Origin: a virus
Virus record (IMG/VR): IMGVR_UViG_3300042516_001464
Location: 1 to 64,000 of that record
DNA length: 64,000 nucleotides
Direction: 5' to 3' (one strand)
Shown here piece by piece: positions 1 to 7,966 of this stretch. A program made the position numbers and the translations under genes. Position 1 is the stretch's first letter, and every line of letters starts with the position of its first letter. Under the pieces are notes generated by a model. That model worked only from the letters and a program-made list of their open reading frames with translations, did not search any database and was not told where the DNA came from.

Positions 1-165
1 ACGATCAGACCAGTCTTCTTCTACTCCCTGTGGGAATCCATTGTATCCAACTGATGCGATAGAATGATCTTCTCGTAGGATTACAGCACCAACCTGATGC
101 CATGGGTCTTTGCTTTTTTTGGCTACAGCTTCTGCAATACCAATAGCATATTCTTCCCAGTTCAT
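1..165 (-). CDS. dCMP/cytidine deaminase-like protein, 5' part only
   Basis: Only the first 55 codons lie in the window; the rest runs off the left edge. The visible N-terminus has the pattern of phage and bacterial deoxycytidylate deaminases: K-S-K-D-P-W followed by V-G-A-V-I, then G-Y-N-G-F-P-x-G-V. The zinc-binding HAE and PCxxC motifs would lie in the missing part, so activity cannot be judged. In this family dCMP is converted to dUMP for thymidylate synthesis. The ATG overlaps the TGA of the upstream small gene as ATGA. With the neighbouring MazG-like gene it suggests a nucleotide-pool module. Confidence 0.8.
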   Translation of the reverse strand, partial: MNWEEYAIGIAEAVAKKSKDPWHQVGAVILREDHSIASVGYNGFPQGVEEDWSDR

Positions 166-404
166 TTGTTTCCCTTATGTATTTCAATAATGTCTTTGAG
201 TGACTTGTTCTCGTCGTGTAATTCTTGAAGTCTATTTGCAGCCTCAAGAACTACAGCATTCGCAACTCCATCATCAGACCAAATCTCATTTGATAGAATG
301 CGTAGTGCGCTAATAAGTATATGTATGTCGCTCTTCATTATTATTAGATGTGCGTAGTCTTTTATTATTAGATGCGTGGCCTTTTTGCTCAGAGTGCATG
401 GCAT
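162..404 (-). CDS. Small hypothetical protein
   Basis: This 80-codon frame precedes the deaminase and overlaps it by ATGA. The start at 404 has a GAGG element five bases upstream. A second possible ATG at 338 would give 58 residues but has no such element. The stretch between the two starts contains a short direct repeat, giving T-H-L-I-I-K and A-H-L-I-I-M-K. The C-terminal 55 residues are mostly helical in character. No family recognised; the tight coupling is the main support. Confidence 0.5.
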   Translation of the reverse strand: MPCTLSKKATHLIIKDYAHLIIMKSDIHILISALRILSNEIWSDDGVANAVVLEAANRLQELHDENKSLKDIIEIHKGNK

Positions 405-443
405 TGTATCCTCACCACTACCACAAAACTGTTGGAGAGATGT

Positions 444-911
444 TTATTGGCAAGACTCACACTCTTCTCCGAGCGTGCAAGCTACTTGTTCAATTTTAAC
501 ATCCTCAAAATCGTCTTCAATATTAATCAATGTTGTAACATCGCTTGGTTGATTATTTTTATCAGCCCGTGCGATTGCTGCTGCGTTCGTATATGTCCCG
601 TTAGGATATCGCTTGGACAACTTGTCCATGTTTGCTTGGATGCATTGCTCAATCGTCATGTCCAACTCATTAAGGATTCCTGTAAGGTAAAACAGGATGT
701 CTCCAGCTTCTTCCATGACATTCTCCATGTTGATTTGCTTCTGATACACACAATGCTTCTTAATTGCGTCCAGAAGCTCTCCAGCTTCTCCTGACACACC
801 TACAGCCATATGGAGTAGGTGAGCTTGTTGTGGTGTTAATTGCCGGATGATTTCGTCTCCTGGTTTAACGATTGAATTTACGAATTGTTGATATGGTGTT
901 GTATTGCTCAT
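444..911 (-). CDS. MazG-like nucleotide pyrophosphohydrolase
   Basis: A 155-residue protein with the MazG/all-alpha NTP pyrophosphohydrolase signature ExxE(12-28)ExxD: E42-A-G-E45 and E68-A-G-D71. A later K-R-Y-P-N-G-T-Y segment is typical of phage members. Such enzymes hydrolyse (d)NTPs to monophosphates, and in phages are thought to adjust nucleotide pools or ppGpp. The C-terminal 35 residues are acidic and not part of the domain. It sits six bases downstream of the glycosyltransferase stop and upstream of the deaminase operon end. No Shine-Dalgarno is visible. Confidence 0.8.
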   Translation of the reverse strand: MSNTTPYQQFVNSIVKPGDEIIRQLTPQQAHLLHMAVGVSGEAGELLDAIKKHCVYQKQINMENVMEEAGDILFYLTGILNELDMTIEQCIQANMDKLSKRYPNGTYTNAAAIARADKNNQPSDVTTLINIEDDFEDVKIEQVACTLGEECESCQ

Positions 912-917
912 TTTGTG

Positions 918-2039
918 TTATTGAATGCTGGGGTAGAATCGTGTCATTGCGTCAATGTCATTTCCATCTGCATACCAGCCCTTACCAGTATACACATTCA
1001 TAACATCGTTGAAATACTTTTCGTACATCGGAGCTACTTTTTCCAATGTGAAGTTCTCGCCAAACTTGCGGCAATCGTATGGGTTGATCCGATCAATGTT
1101 TTTGACCGCATCTACAAAGTCACCCATAGTCCGGCAGCGATAGCCGGTGATGCCATGCAGGTTGTTTTCAGCAAATGATCCCCAGTCTGTAGTAATCGTT
1201 GGAGTGCCGGATAGTAGGTTCTCGATCTGAACTCCACCGAATGGTTCGACATACATACTTGGCAAGAACGATGCTTTAGCATTTGCCATGAGTTTCTTTC
1301 TAGTTGGAACGTCAGCGTATCCGACATACTCAACATGAGCAGGCAGCTTGTATCCTTCTTCCTTCTGTCCAGCGATGACCAGCTTCACTCCTGCTCGCTC
1401 TGTGGCTTGTATAGCTACATCAACTCCCTTTCCGCTGTACACACGGCCAAGGTAGAGGAAGTAATCTTCTTTTGCAGAATTGAAGTCGAAATCCTCGACA
1501 TCAAAATAGTTTGGAATAACAACGTCATACCAATCCTGATTGCAGTTACCAACATTCTTCAGCCCGCAATATGCGTGGTAGATTGCGTAGCTTTCCCAAA
1601 CTTTCCACCTAGCCCAGTGTCCACCTGCATATCCAATACCAGGCTCAACGCAAATCAAGTCTTTGTGGGCATCACAAATGGGGCGTACGCCAGAACCCCA
1701 GAAGGGCAAGATAAACTCGTTACTCCGTTTCCGTACGGATATTTCACGGATAGCGTTGTCGTAAAACTTACGATACGCATGGTCGTTGGTATTGAACTTA
1801 AAAAAGGTCTTGCGCCAGTCATGTGACCCATAGCTCTCTCGAAAGTCGTCATTGGTGAGTACGGTGACGTGTTCGCTACATTGTAAATCAGAGTCTTCAT
1901 GTCCGTAGTGGATAACTGTATGACCCCTTTCAGTCATCATTTTTGCGAACTTGACTACTTTTTGTGTGTACGCACAGGCGTTAAATTCTTTTGAAGAGAC
2001 TGTATGCGGAAGTCCCAAAACGTGGAATGTGTGTTTCAT
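918..2039 (-). CDS. Glycosyltransferase family 4-like protein
   Basis: A 373-residue GT-B glycosyltransferase. The C-terminal Rossmann domain begins near Y-L-G-R-V (residues 196-200) with G-K-G following. The retaining-GT E-x7-E motif is E265 to E273, inside E-P-F-G-G-V-Q-I-E, followed by S-G-T-P-T-I. It would move an activated sugar onto an unknown acceptor. It is the first gene of the leftward operon, with a sigma70-like promoter only ten bases upstream of the ATG. Five glycosyltransferase-like genes lie in this window. The acceptor, such as virion protein, DNA or host envelope, cannot be told from sequence. Confidence 0.85.
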   Translation of the reverse strand: MKHTFHVLGLPHTVSSKEFNACAYTQKVVKFAKMMTERGHTVIHYGHEDSDLQCSEHVTVLTNDDFRESYGSHDWRKTFFKFNTNDHAYRKFYDNAIREISVRKRSNEFILPFWGSGVRPICDAHKDLICVEPGIGYAGGHWARWKVWESYAIYHAYCGLKNVGNCNQDWYDVVIPNYFDVEDFDFNSAKEDYFLYLGRVYSGKGVDVAIQATERAGVKLVIAGQKEEGYKLPAHVEYVGYADVPTRKKLMANAKASFLPSMYVEPFGGVQIENLLSGTPTITTDWGSFAENNLHGITGYRCRTMGDFVDAVKNIDRINPYDCRKFGENFTLEKVAPMYEKYFNDVMNVYTGKGWYADGNDIDAMTRFYPSIQ

Positions 2040-2049
2040 TTCGGTAATA

Positions 2050-2077
2050 ATTGTATCATATTCCCTATATCAGACAA
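2050..2077 (-). promoter_or_regulatory. Sigma70-like promoter for the GT4 operon
   Basis: On the minus strand TTGTCT (2077-2072) is followed after 16 bases by TACAAT (2055-2050). The start codon at 2039 is only ten bases beyond the -10 box, so the transcript would have almost no leader. Confidence 0.45.
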
Positions 2078-2194
2078 GGTATATCTTAATCGGATATATC
2101 GTATATTATGCTTGATATGGTATATTAATATCTCCCAGTTGGCTTGAGGTAAAGGCTTCAGGATGCACTTCGCCTATTGCGTAGATGAAGGGCA

Positions 2195-2368
2195 TCAATT
2201 GACATTAAACCTCCCATATAGGAATCGGCAAATGGCACTATCAGCAGTAATGCTACTATCTTTAACGGGCTGCACTAACACTCTATATTCACCCTTAGTA
2301 GCACCTTCGCCCACATCTCTGTGGCGTGTATCCAATTTCTTGGTGACTGGTTGGCATGGCTTCATCAT
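2195..2368 (-). CDS. Small hypothetical protein (57 aa)
   Basis: A short minus-strand frame starting at a double ATG, giving a 57-residue, charged and soluble-looking protein rich in Lys, Arg and Asp. No family recognised and no clear ribosome site. A plus-strand frame covers the same DNA with an apparent lipobox but looks less convincing. It lies downstream of the candidate small RNA and terminator at 2498-2587, so expression would need readthrough. Confidence 0.3.
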   Translation of the reverse strand: MMKPCQPVTKKLDTRHRDVGEGATKGEYRVLVQPVKDSSITADSAICRFLYGRFNVN

Positions 2369-2399
2369 TCCAGTCTGTGCATATACTTGGTGAGTGCGA

Positions 2400-2489
2400 T
2401 TAAATTCTCGTCACCATTTTCTCGGTCATATGTCGCTTACCGATACAGCTTCTTATAGGCTCTATTAGGGAACTGCCGTTAGGCTTCAT
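2400..2489 (-). CDS. Possible micro-ORF (29 aa)
   Basis: A minus-strand frame of 29 codons, basic in composition, directly downstream of the terminator hairpin. Nothing but frame and composition supports it. Confidence 0.2.
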   Translation of the reverse strand: MKPNGSSLIEPIRSCIGKRHMTEKMVTRI

Positions 2490-2497
2490 GCTAATGG

Positions 2498-2532
2498 AAA
2501 AACCCGCCTTGATAGTCGGATATCAAGACGGG
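2498..2532 (-). terminator. Rho-independent terminator
   Basis: Twelve-base-pair stem between 2521-2532 and 2503-2514, with one G-U pair and a six-base loop. On the minus strand it is followed by TTTTT (2502-2498). The U-tract side shows it acts on leftward transcription. Confidence 0.7.
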
Positions 2533-2587
2533 CTTTGACCATGAGGAAAATTTACCATCTCAAATCTCCGACGATTCAAGTAAGATG
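2498..2587 (-). ncRNA. Candidate small RNA or attenuated leader
   Basis: A predicted promoter at 2594-2621 is followed on the minus strand by about 90 bases and then a strong intrinsic terminator. That is the layout of a bacterial small RNA. The transcript also holds an 11-codon frame (start near 2552) with GGAG upstream, whose stop codon lies in the 5' arm of the terminator stem, so a leader-peptide attenuator is an alternative. No known RNA family was recognised. Confidence 0.4.
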
Positions 2588-2593
2588 TGGAAA

Positions 2594-2621
2594 ATATTAT
2601 ACACTTCTTTCAACAGGTCAA
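2594..2621 (-). promoter_or_regulatory. Leftward sigma70-like promoter
   Basis: On the minus strand TTGACC (2621-2616) is followed after 16 bases by TAATAT (2599-2594). An overlapping TATAAT lies at 14 bases spacing. It would drive the candidate small RNA and stands back to back with the rightward promoter of the structural operon. Confidence 0.5.
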
Positions 2622-2662
2622 ATTCTTTTTGAAAGAAAAAGTAAATTGAATTTCTTTCATAA

Positions 2663-2708
2663 TTGACGGAAAAAGTGGCTTGAATTTCCGTCAAGATTGT
2701 TTAACAAT
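2663..2708 (+). promoter_or_regulatory. Rightward promoter with two inverted repeats
   Basis: A perfect ten-base inverted repeat, TTGACGGAAA (2663-2672) and TTTCCGTCAA (2685-2694), overlaps the -35 TTGAAT (2680-2685). After 17 bases comes AACAAT (2703-2708) as a -10-like box, which is also the right arm of the palindrome ATTGTTTAACAAT (2696-2708). The ATG follows six bases later. This looks like a repressible promoter for the rightward virion genes. Confidence 0.5.
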
Positions 2709-2714
2709 AAAAGC

Positions 2715-3578
2715 ATGAACGCATTTCATTCCGGCTGCATCGGAGATATTATTTATTCGTTGCCTACTATGCAGGCATTGGGAGTCACGAATCTCTACAT
2801 TGATGATCGTCCGTGGACTAAACCTATCGTCAATAGGATTGGCGCATTTGCAAGGCTAATAGAAGCTCAGGGAATATCCGTGAAGAAGCATGAGGGCGAG
2901 AGCATCAATGTTGATCTGTCAACATATCGGAATGGTGGGATGTTGTATGGTGACAATATAGCTAATCGAGTGGCAAGGTGGGTTGGAGCTAAGATTGATT
3001 TGAGTAAGCCGTGGATCAAATCTGGCAAGAACAACTACGCATCCGGCAAGATCATTGTTAGCCGAGGCGCAAGGTGGCATGGTGAGTTTTTCCCGTGGAA
3101 AGAAATCGTAGATACATTCTCGGAAGACATAATGTTTGTTGGGCATAAAGAAGAGCATGAAGACTTCTGCAAGAAATTCGGTGAGGTTGAGCATTTGCAC
3201 ACAATCGACCTATACGATGTCGCGGAGGCTATAGCTGGTGCATCCCTATTCATTGGGAATCAAAGCTCGCCTAACGCCATTGCGAACGCGCTACGCGCCC
3301 CAAGCATAGTTGAAACCTGTCTATATGCGTTTGATTGCATATATGAACGAGACAATGCGACATACTGCCATGATGGGAATCTTAAGGCAATTATCTCAGA
3401 AAAAAGTATACAAGTTTCTGACAAAAAGCCATTGTCTGGATATAGTATAAAAATAGAAGGAAAAACACTTTGCGCTAAAGATGAGCATATTTGCATTGCG
3501 CTTGCGCGAGCAGATTGCTATTTACGGAAACTCAAGTATAACGTAGATCAACTTACGCAACTGGTAGAAAGATATTAA
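2715..3578 (+). CDS. Glycosyltransferase family 9-like protein
   Basis: A heptosyltransferase-like (GT9, GT-B fold) protein of 287 residues. It opens with H-S-G-C-I-G-D-I-I-Y-S-L-P, the usual N-terminal loop of GT9 enzymes, and has a late G-N-Q-S-S-P-N-A-I-A-N-A segment typical of the nucleotide-sugar site. The ATG at 2715 is chosen over an in-frame TTG at 2697 because it follows the promoter. It is clearly paralogous to 26631-27584: both share D-L-S-K-P-W, F-V-G-H and F-I-G-N-Q-S-S. Its stop overlaps the next start (TAATG). The substrate is unknown. Confidence 0.8.
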   Translation: MNAFHSGCIGDIIYSLPTMQALGVTNLYIDDRPWTKPIVNRIGAFARLIEAQGISVKKHEGESINVDLSTYRNGGMLYGDNIANRVARWVGAKIDLSKPWIKSGKNNYASGKIIVSRGARWHGEFFPWKEIVDTFSEDIMFVGHKEEHEDFCKKFGEVEHLHTIDLYDVAEAIAGASLFIGNQSSPNAIANALRAPSIVETCLYAFDCIYERDNATYCHDGNLKAIISEKSIQVSDKKPLSGYSIKIEGKTLCAKDEHICIALARADCYLRKLKYNVDQLTQLVERY

Positions 3579-4078
3579 TGGCTACGATTAAACTAAAGGA
3601 TGGCAATGTTATTTTAAAAGGAGGGAAAGTAAGCTGCACTTGCTGTGAGCCTCCAATTTGCGGGGGGTGTGGTTCGATTTCACAAAACACTGGCGGCGCG
3701 ACAGACTTGTCTATTTCATTAACAGCAAAATATATGTGGTATGGGCAAGAAATCAATATAAGCCAAAGTGATCTTTTTACTTTTTATATAAATCCATGCC
3801 GAATGGATGCAATTGGTGGAAGCGTCAGTCCCTACGGATGCACAGAAGTCTTGTTTAGTTTAAAAATTGTGAAAAATAGCGAAAATATTTGTGTGGCTGA
3901 AATGGGTGCATCTGCTGGTACGGGTATATTGGTGGCTGGAGATTACTGCGAATTAGATGACTCTATTGAAGGAAATAAAATAGTTCCGGTTAACCAAATT
4001 TTAGGAACTCATAGCATGACCAACTTGAGCGGTTTAAATGGAGCGGAACCAATCTCACTTATTGTTACCATATCGTGA
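3578..4078 (+). CDS. Hypothetical cysteine-rich N-terminus protein
   Basis: A 166-residue protein whose first 35 residues hold a cysteine cluster, C-T-C-C-E-P-P-I-C-G-G-C-G, after a short K-L-K-D-G-N-V-I-L-K beta segment. The rest is beta-rich with few charges. It is translationally coupled on both sides (TAATG upstream, GTGA downstream). No family recognised; position suggests a minor virion or accessory protein. Confidence 0.65.
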   Translation: MATIKLKDGNVILKGGKVSCTCCEPPICGGCGSISQNTGGATDLSISLTAKYMWYGQEINISQSDLFTFYINPCRMDAIGGSVSPYGCTEVLFSLKIVKNSENICVAEMGASAGTGILVAGDYCELDDSIEGNKIVPVNQILGTHSMTNLSGLNGAEPISLIVTIS

Positions 4079-4485
4079 CCTGCCCGCACGCCACACCGAT
4101 TTCCGAGCGGGTCAATTCATGCGGCCTCGGCCTGCACGGAGGGCGTCCCAGCGCAGGCGTGTGTGTTTACTGCATTTCGCGGGGCGAGAACACGCCCAAT
4201 CATGCCGCGAAGATCAAAGCCTCACCGCCTAACCTCCCGCAACAAGCCGCAAACCTTGGCAAGGCATTCGTCAATTGGACATCCTATGGTTTTTCCGCTA
4301 CCCCGCCAGAAATCCTCGCCGCCCGCGAAGCGACATGCCGCTCCTGTATTGAGTGGGACTCCACCGCGCTGAACAACACTGGCCGCTGTGTAAAGTGTGG
4401 ATGTAGTACCTGGGCTAAACTGCGCATGGCAAGCGAGCGTTGTCCTATTGGAAAATGGGAAGCTGTTGAAAAAACACTTGAATAA
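4075..4485 (+). CDS. Zinc-ribbon-like hypothetical protein, GC-rich
   Basis: A 136-residue protein starting at GTG, overlapping the previous stop as GTGA. The C-terminal half has C-R-S-C, then C-V-K-C-G-C and a later Cys-Pro, a likely metal-binding cluster resembling that of 26008-26634. Both genes sit next to a GT9 paralogue, so the pair may have been duplicated together. The first 270 bases are markedly richer in G and C than the flanking AT-rich genes, suggesting separate origin. Function unknown. Confidence 0.65.
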   Translation: MTCPHATPISERVNSCGLGLHGGRPSAGVCVYCISRGENTPNHAAKIKASPPNLPQQAANLGKAFVNWTSYGFSATPPEILAAREATCRSCIEWDSTALNNTGRCVKCGCSTWAKLRMASERCPIGKWEAVEKTLE

Positions 4486-4506
4486 CATAATTGTTAACAA
4501 TATATT
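4478..4506 (+). promoter_or_regulatory. Promoter with palindromic spacer
   Basis: TTGAAT (4478-4483), 17 bases, then TATATT (4501-4506), then nine bases to the ATG at 4516. The spacer contains the perfect palindrome ATTGTTAACAAT (4490-4501), a probable operator. Confidence 0.5.
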
Positions 4507-4515
4507 TCAATATTT

Positions 4516-5799
4516 ATGCAGCCAATCAAAACAACTAACGCAATGAATCCAGCCCCAGCAAAGGGGATTCAAACACTACCAACTCCGGTAATAGATGATG
4601 TCATTATTACTGAAGTAGTGAATGCGTGGAAAGGCGACTATCAGAAGCTGGAGTATGGTACGATGTGGGATAGCGTTCCTCACGGATCACAGCAAGGTAG
4701 CTTTCCAGAGCATAAGCTGGTCTTCCAACAGGTATCAAGTGAAGATGGTCAGTGGGTCAAGCGTATCTGGGTCAATGATCGAGTTAACCAAGACAGCTAT
4801 AACTACGCAATCAAGTATAGTGCTGGATCACAGCAGCACCCAATCTACACAAGAACATACATTGTCCCAAGAGAGGGTTATGCTCCTCTTCCAGACGGAA
4901 CTCCAGACCCATTATTTCCGGGTGCTGTTTTGGTTGATGAGGAAGTAAATAGGTCGGAAGGAGAACTTGATTCAAAGTATATTAGTGTAACAAGGGTTTA
5001 CGAAACGCTTCCTGGCCCAATACTTGCGGGGAAACAGATGGTTACCCAGTTTGGCGGTGGTGTAGTTGATGTTACGCAGCAAACAGTATTTACTGGAACT
5101 GGAGCAACAGGAATTGAGATATCTCCAAATTTCAGAACGATACAATCTTCAATTACTCCAGAGGACGTTAGCAAAGCAACGATTAAAACAGCGGAGCTTC
5201 CAAGTGGTGAAGAGTGGCCAGTATTGACAACGTATAAGGATGGGCCGTTCAATGAGAGAATCATTATTGAAAGCCAAGTTGTTCCAATAGGTACTCCGTT
5301 ACCGGACAATTCTGGAGCAATTATATGGGAAGCTGAAGATGCGGATAAGTGGAGGAGTATACACACTTCGCGAAATTGTTCTGCATTGCTTGATAAGCAG
5401 TTCATTGAATATCAAACAACATCGTTTACATTTCCAGCTCTGCTTAAAATAAGAGGAAGGACATTGAGTGATCGGTCAAATATATCATTTCAAAGGCCAT
5501 CTCAGTCTGGAATATTTATAGCAAAAATAATTACAGAATACACGGAAGACTTGCCGGATTTCTTTGAAGAACCATATATAATTTCTACTGTTAGTTTTTC
5601 ATCCGATGCTGGAACATTTTCGGGTGTGCTTCACAATTGCTATAATTATGTTTCAGATGACCAGACAATTAGAGCACCGCAAAGCTTTCCAAATTCAATA
5701 AATTATGCAATTGGAGACGAAGTTTTAATAAGACAATCAACAGAAAAAGAACAAATTGGTTTGTATAAAACAGTTAAAACATATATTGAATTGATATGA
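4516..5799 (+). CDS. Putative virion structural protein
   Basis: A 427-residue, beta-rich protein with no signal peptide or membrane segment. It has its own promoter and starts a run of coupled genes (next start overlaps by ATGA) leading to the tail-fibre genes. There is no recognised domain. By position just before the tail and fibre genes it is likely a tail or baseplate-like component, but this is inference only. Confidence 0.6.
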   Translation: MQPIKTTNAMNPAPAKGIQTLPTPVIDDVIITEVVNAWKGDYQKLEYGTMWDSVPHGSQQGSFPEHKLVFQQVSSEDGQWVKRIWVNDRVNQDSYNYAIKYSAGSQQHPIYTRTYIVPREGYAPLPDGTPDPLFPGAVLVDEEVNRSEGELDSKYISVTRVYETLPGPILAGKQMVTQFGGGVVDVTQQTVFTGTGATGIEISPNFRTIQSSITPEDVSKATIKTAELPSGEEWPVLTTYKDGPFNERIIIESQVVPIGTPLPDNSGAIIWEAEDADKWRSIHTSRNCSALLDKQFIEYQTTSFTFPALLKIRGRTLSDRSNISFQRPSQSGIFIAKIITEYTEDLPDFFEEPYIISTVSFSSDAGTFSGVLHNCYNYVSDDQTIRAPQSFPNSINYAIGDEVLIRQSTEKEQIGLYKTVKTYIELI

Positions 5800-6647
5800 A
5801 TAATTATTTATCACTAAATTTAGTAAACGGAAGACTTAGTAGATTTTCTGGTGGAGGTAGACCAACATTCACCTTGAATGAACTAAATGATGTTCAAATT
5901 TACCTCCTTGATTATCCAATTCCAGTAACATATCCAGTCGAAGCATTGGGTGATGCATTCTCAGAAATAACAACAAGAGATTTTAATAACCAAGTTTTAA
6001 CAATAAATGTAGGCGCAAGAGGTCAAAATAAAATAATATCAACAACTTCCTTTTTTAACCTTCCTACAAATATTATATCATCAACAACATCTAATGTTTT
6101 TTATATTAATCTTGCTGAAGGCACAAGTACAATAAGGGCAAATTATGATGTTAAATTTTCCGTTTCACCAACTCCAATTATTGGATCTTTGTTTTCATTT
6201 ACAGCAACATTTGGATATGGTGGAAGTATATTCAGTAATACAAGTGCTGTGTTCTCATTTGAAAATACAATATCTGAAATAAAAAACATTCTTTCAACTG
6301 TAATCTACGACACTGCGGTTAGTTTTTACACTAATTATGATAGCGGCGGTAGTTTTATCAACGAATTTACAACAAATCTTTATCAAACATCAGATTATTC
6401 TTTTTCTTTTATTGGAAACCACACTATGTCGTTTGTTACTTTACCTCCAACAGTATCTTTTAATGTAACATTAAATAATGTAAGTGCGTCTTCAAATCCA
6501 GGCAAGTATGGCAGTCTTGATTTTTCATCATTAAACTGGAACTCCGTTATAGGAACAAAAAAAGAAGTTCCAATCTGGATGGAAGCAATGATAGACAATG
6601 AAACAATAGCTCAAGGAAACGCTATTTTGTGTCGGAAGATGACTTGA
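5796..6647 (+). CDS. Hypothetical beta-rich protein, probable virion component
   Basis: A 283-residue protein very rich in Ser, Thr, Asn and Phe with many alternating hydrophobic stretches, as in phage spike and fibre proteins. Low in charged residues. It overlaps the upstream gene by ATGA and ends one base before the next start. No family recognised. Confidence 0.6.
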   Translation: MNNYLSLNLVNGRLSRFSGGGRPTFTLNELNDVQIYLLDYPIPVTYPVEALGDAFSEITTRDFNNQVLTINVGARGQNKIISTTSFFNLPTNIISSTTSNVFYINLAEGTSTIRANYDVKFSVSPTPIIGSLFSFTATFGYGGSIFSNTSAVFSFENTISEIKNILSTVIYDTAVSFYTNYDSGGSFINEFTTNLYQTSDYSFSFIGNHTMSFVTLPPTVSFNVTLNNVSASSNPGKYGSLDFSSLNWNSVIGTKKEVPIWMEAMIDNETIAQGNAILCRKMT

Positions 6648-6648
6648 T

Positions 6649-6942
<294 letters not shown>

Positions 6943-6985
6943 AAAAACATTGCATTAAAATAATTTGTAATATAACTTTCGCTAA

Positions 6986-7963
6986 ATGAGAATAACACTT
7001 GGAGAAGCGAGGCAACAACTTTACGCCTCAATAGTTCCATCGATTGATAACCAATCGAACATAGATCGCTTTAACTCGTATCTTAATCTTGCACAAGAAA
7101 GATTGATTAATAGTGGAAAGTGGAACGGAACTATTCTTCCTGTTAGATTTTATTCTCCGAGTGGAATGATTACACTGCCAAGGCGATTTACTTCAGCCCT
7201 TGCTGCAAAGTGGAGCAAAGATTCCGGGAATGGAAACAACGCCACTGGTCCAATTAAGATTCGCAATGGATGGTTTACATACCTTACTCCTATCTCTGAC
7301 TTGTGGACAGCTTCCTATTGGCCGAGGTATGGATATAACGAGACATTCTTTGATGACCTTGGTGATGGATTTGTTACATTTGCGAATCCAACATATGAAA
7401 CATTTACTCTAAAGGTTGAGATTGAAAATGCAGCTGATGCAAATAAACAAGTTGTTATTAAAGGTAAGGACGAAAACAACAATGATGTGACAATTAATGT
7501 TGTGTTGAATAATCCAAGCACAACTACAACTCAAGTTTTTAAGAGTATAAACTTCCTTCAAAAATCAATTACAAATGGTGCAGTCAATCTTTATGCTGTA
7601 AGTGGAGCTAATGAGGAGCAAATCGGCGCATACGAGACAACGGAGACGACTGTGAGCTATCATCGATATGCAGTTCCAAACGAACCTACCATTGATCATC
7701 TTGATGTTCTTTGCAAGATTAGGTTTGTTCCATGCGTATATGATACTGACGAAGTTATTGTTTCTAATCTTGGCGCGTTGAAGAATATGCTTACATCTCT
7801 ACGATTTGAAGATGAGGCAGACTTAGAAAGATCAGAAATGTTTTTTATGAAAGCATTGCAACTACTAAACGGAGAGAGTCGAGAAATCCGTGGTGGTTCG
7901 CAATGGAAACTAAACATTGATAGAGCATCAATGCAATTTGAAAACCTTTGGCCGGGAAGATAA
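6986..7963 (+). CDS. Putative tail or head-tail adaptor protein
   Basis: A 325-residue protein. The first 60 residues are helical, with L-N-L-A-Q-E-R-L-I-N-S-G-K-W, a pattern seen at the start of phage head-to-tail adaptor/tubular proteins. The middle is a beta-rich domain (residues about 130-220) and the C-terminus returns to helices with P-N-E-P-T-I. The family call rests on this layout and on position before the fibres. Confidence 0.5.
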   Translation: MRITLGEARQQLYASIVPSIDNQSNIDRFNSYLNLAQERLINSGKWNGTILPVRFYSPSGMITLPRRFTSALAAKWSKDSGNGNNATGPIKIRNGWFTYLTPISDLWTASYWPRYGYNETFFDDLGDGFVTFANPTYETFTLKVEIENAADANKQVVIKGKDENNNDVTINVVLNNPSTTTTQVFKSINFLQKSITNGAVNLYAVSGANEEQIGAYETTETTVSYHRYAVPNEPTIDHLDVLCKIRFVPCVYDTDEVIVSNLGALKNMLTSLRFEDEADLERSEMFFMKALQLLNGESREIRGGSQWKLNIDRASMQFENLWPGR

Positions 7964-7966
7964 ATT

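Noticed and set aside
2163-2393. Plus-strand frame with an apparent lipobox (S-L-T-G-C)
   Set aside because: Weak start region, no ribosome site, and the opposite strand gives a more protein-like small frame over the same DNA.
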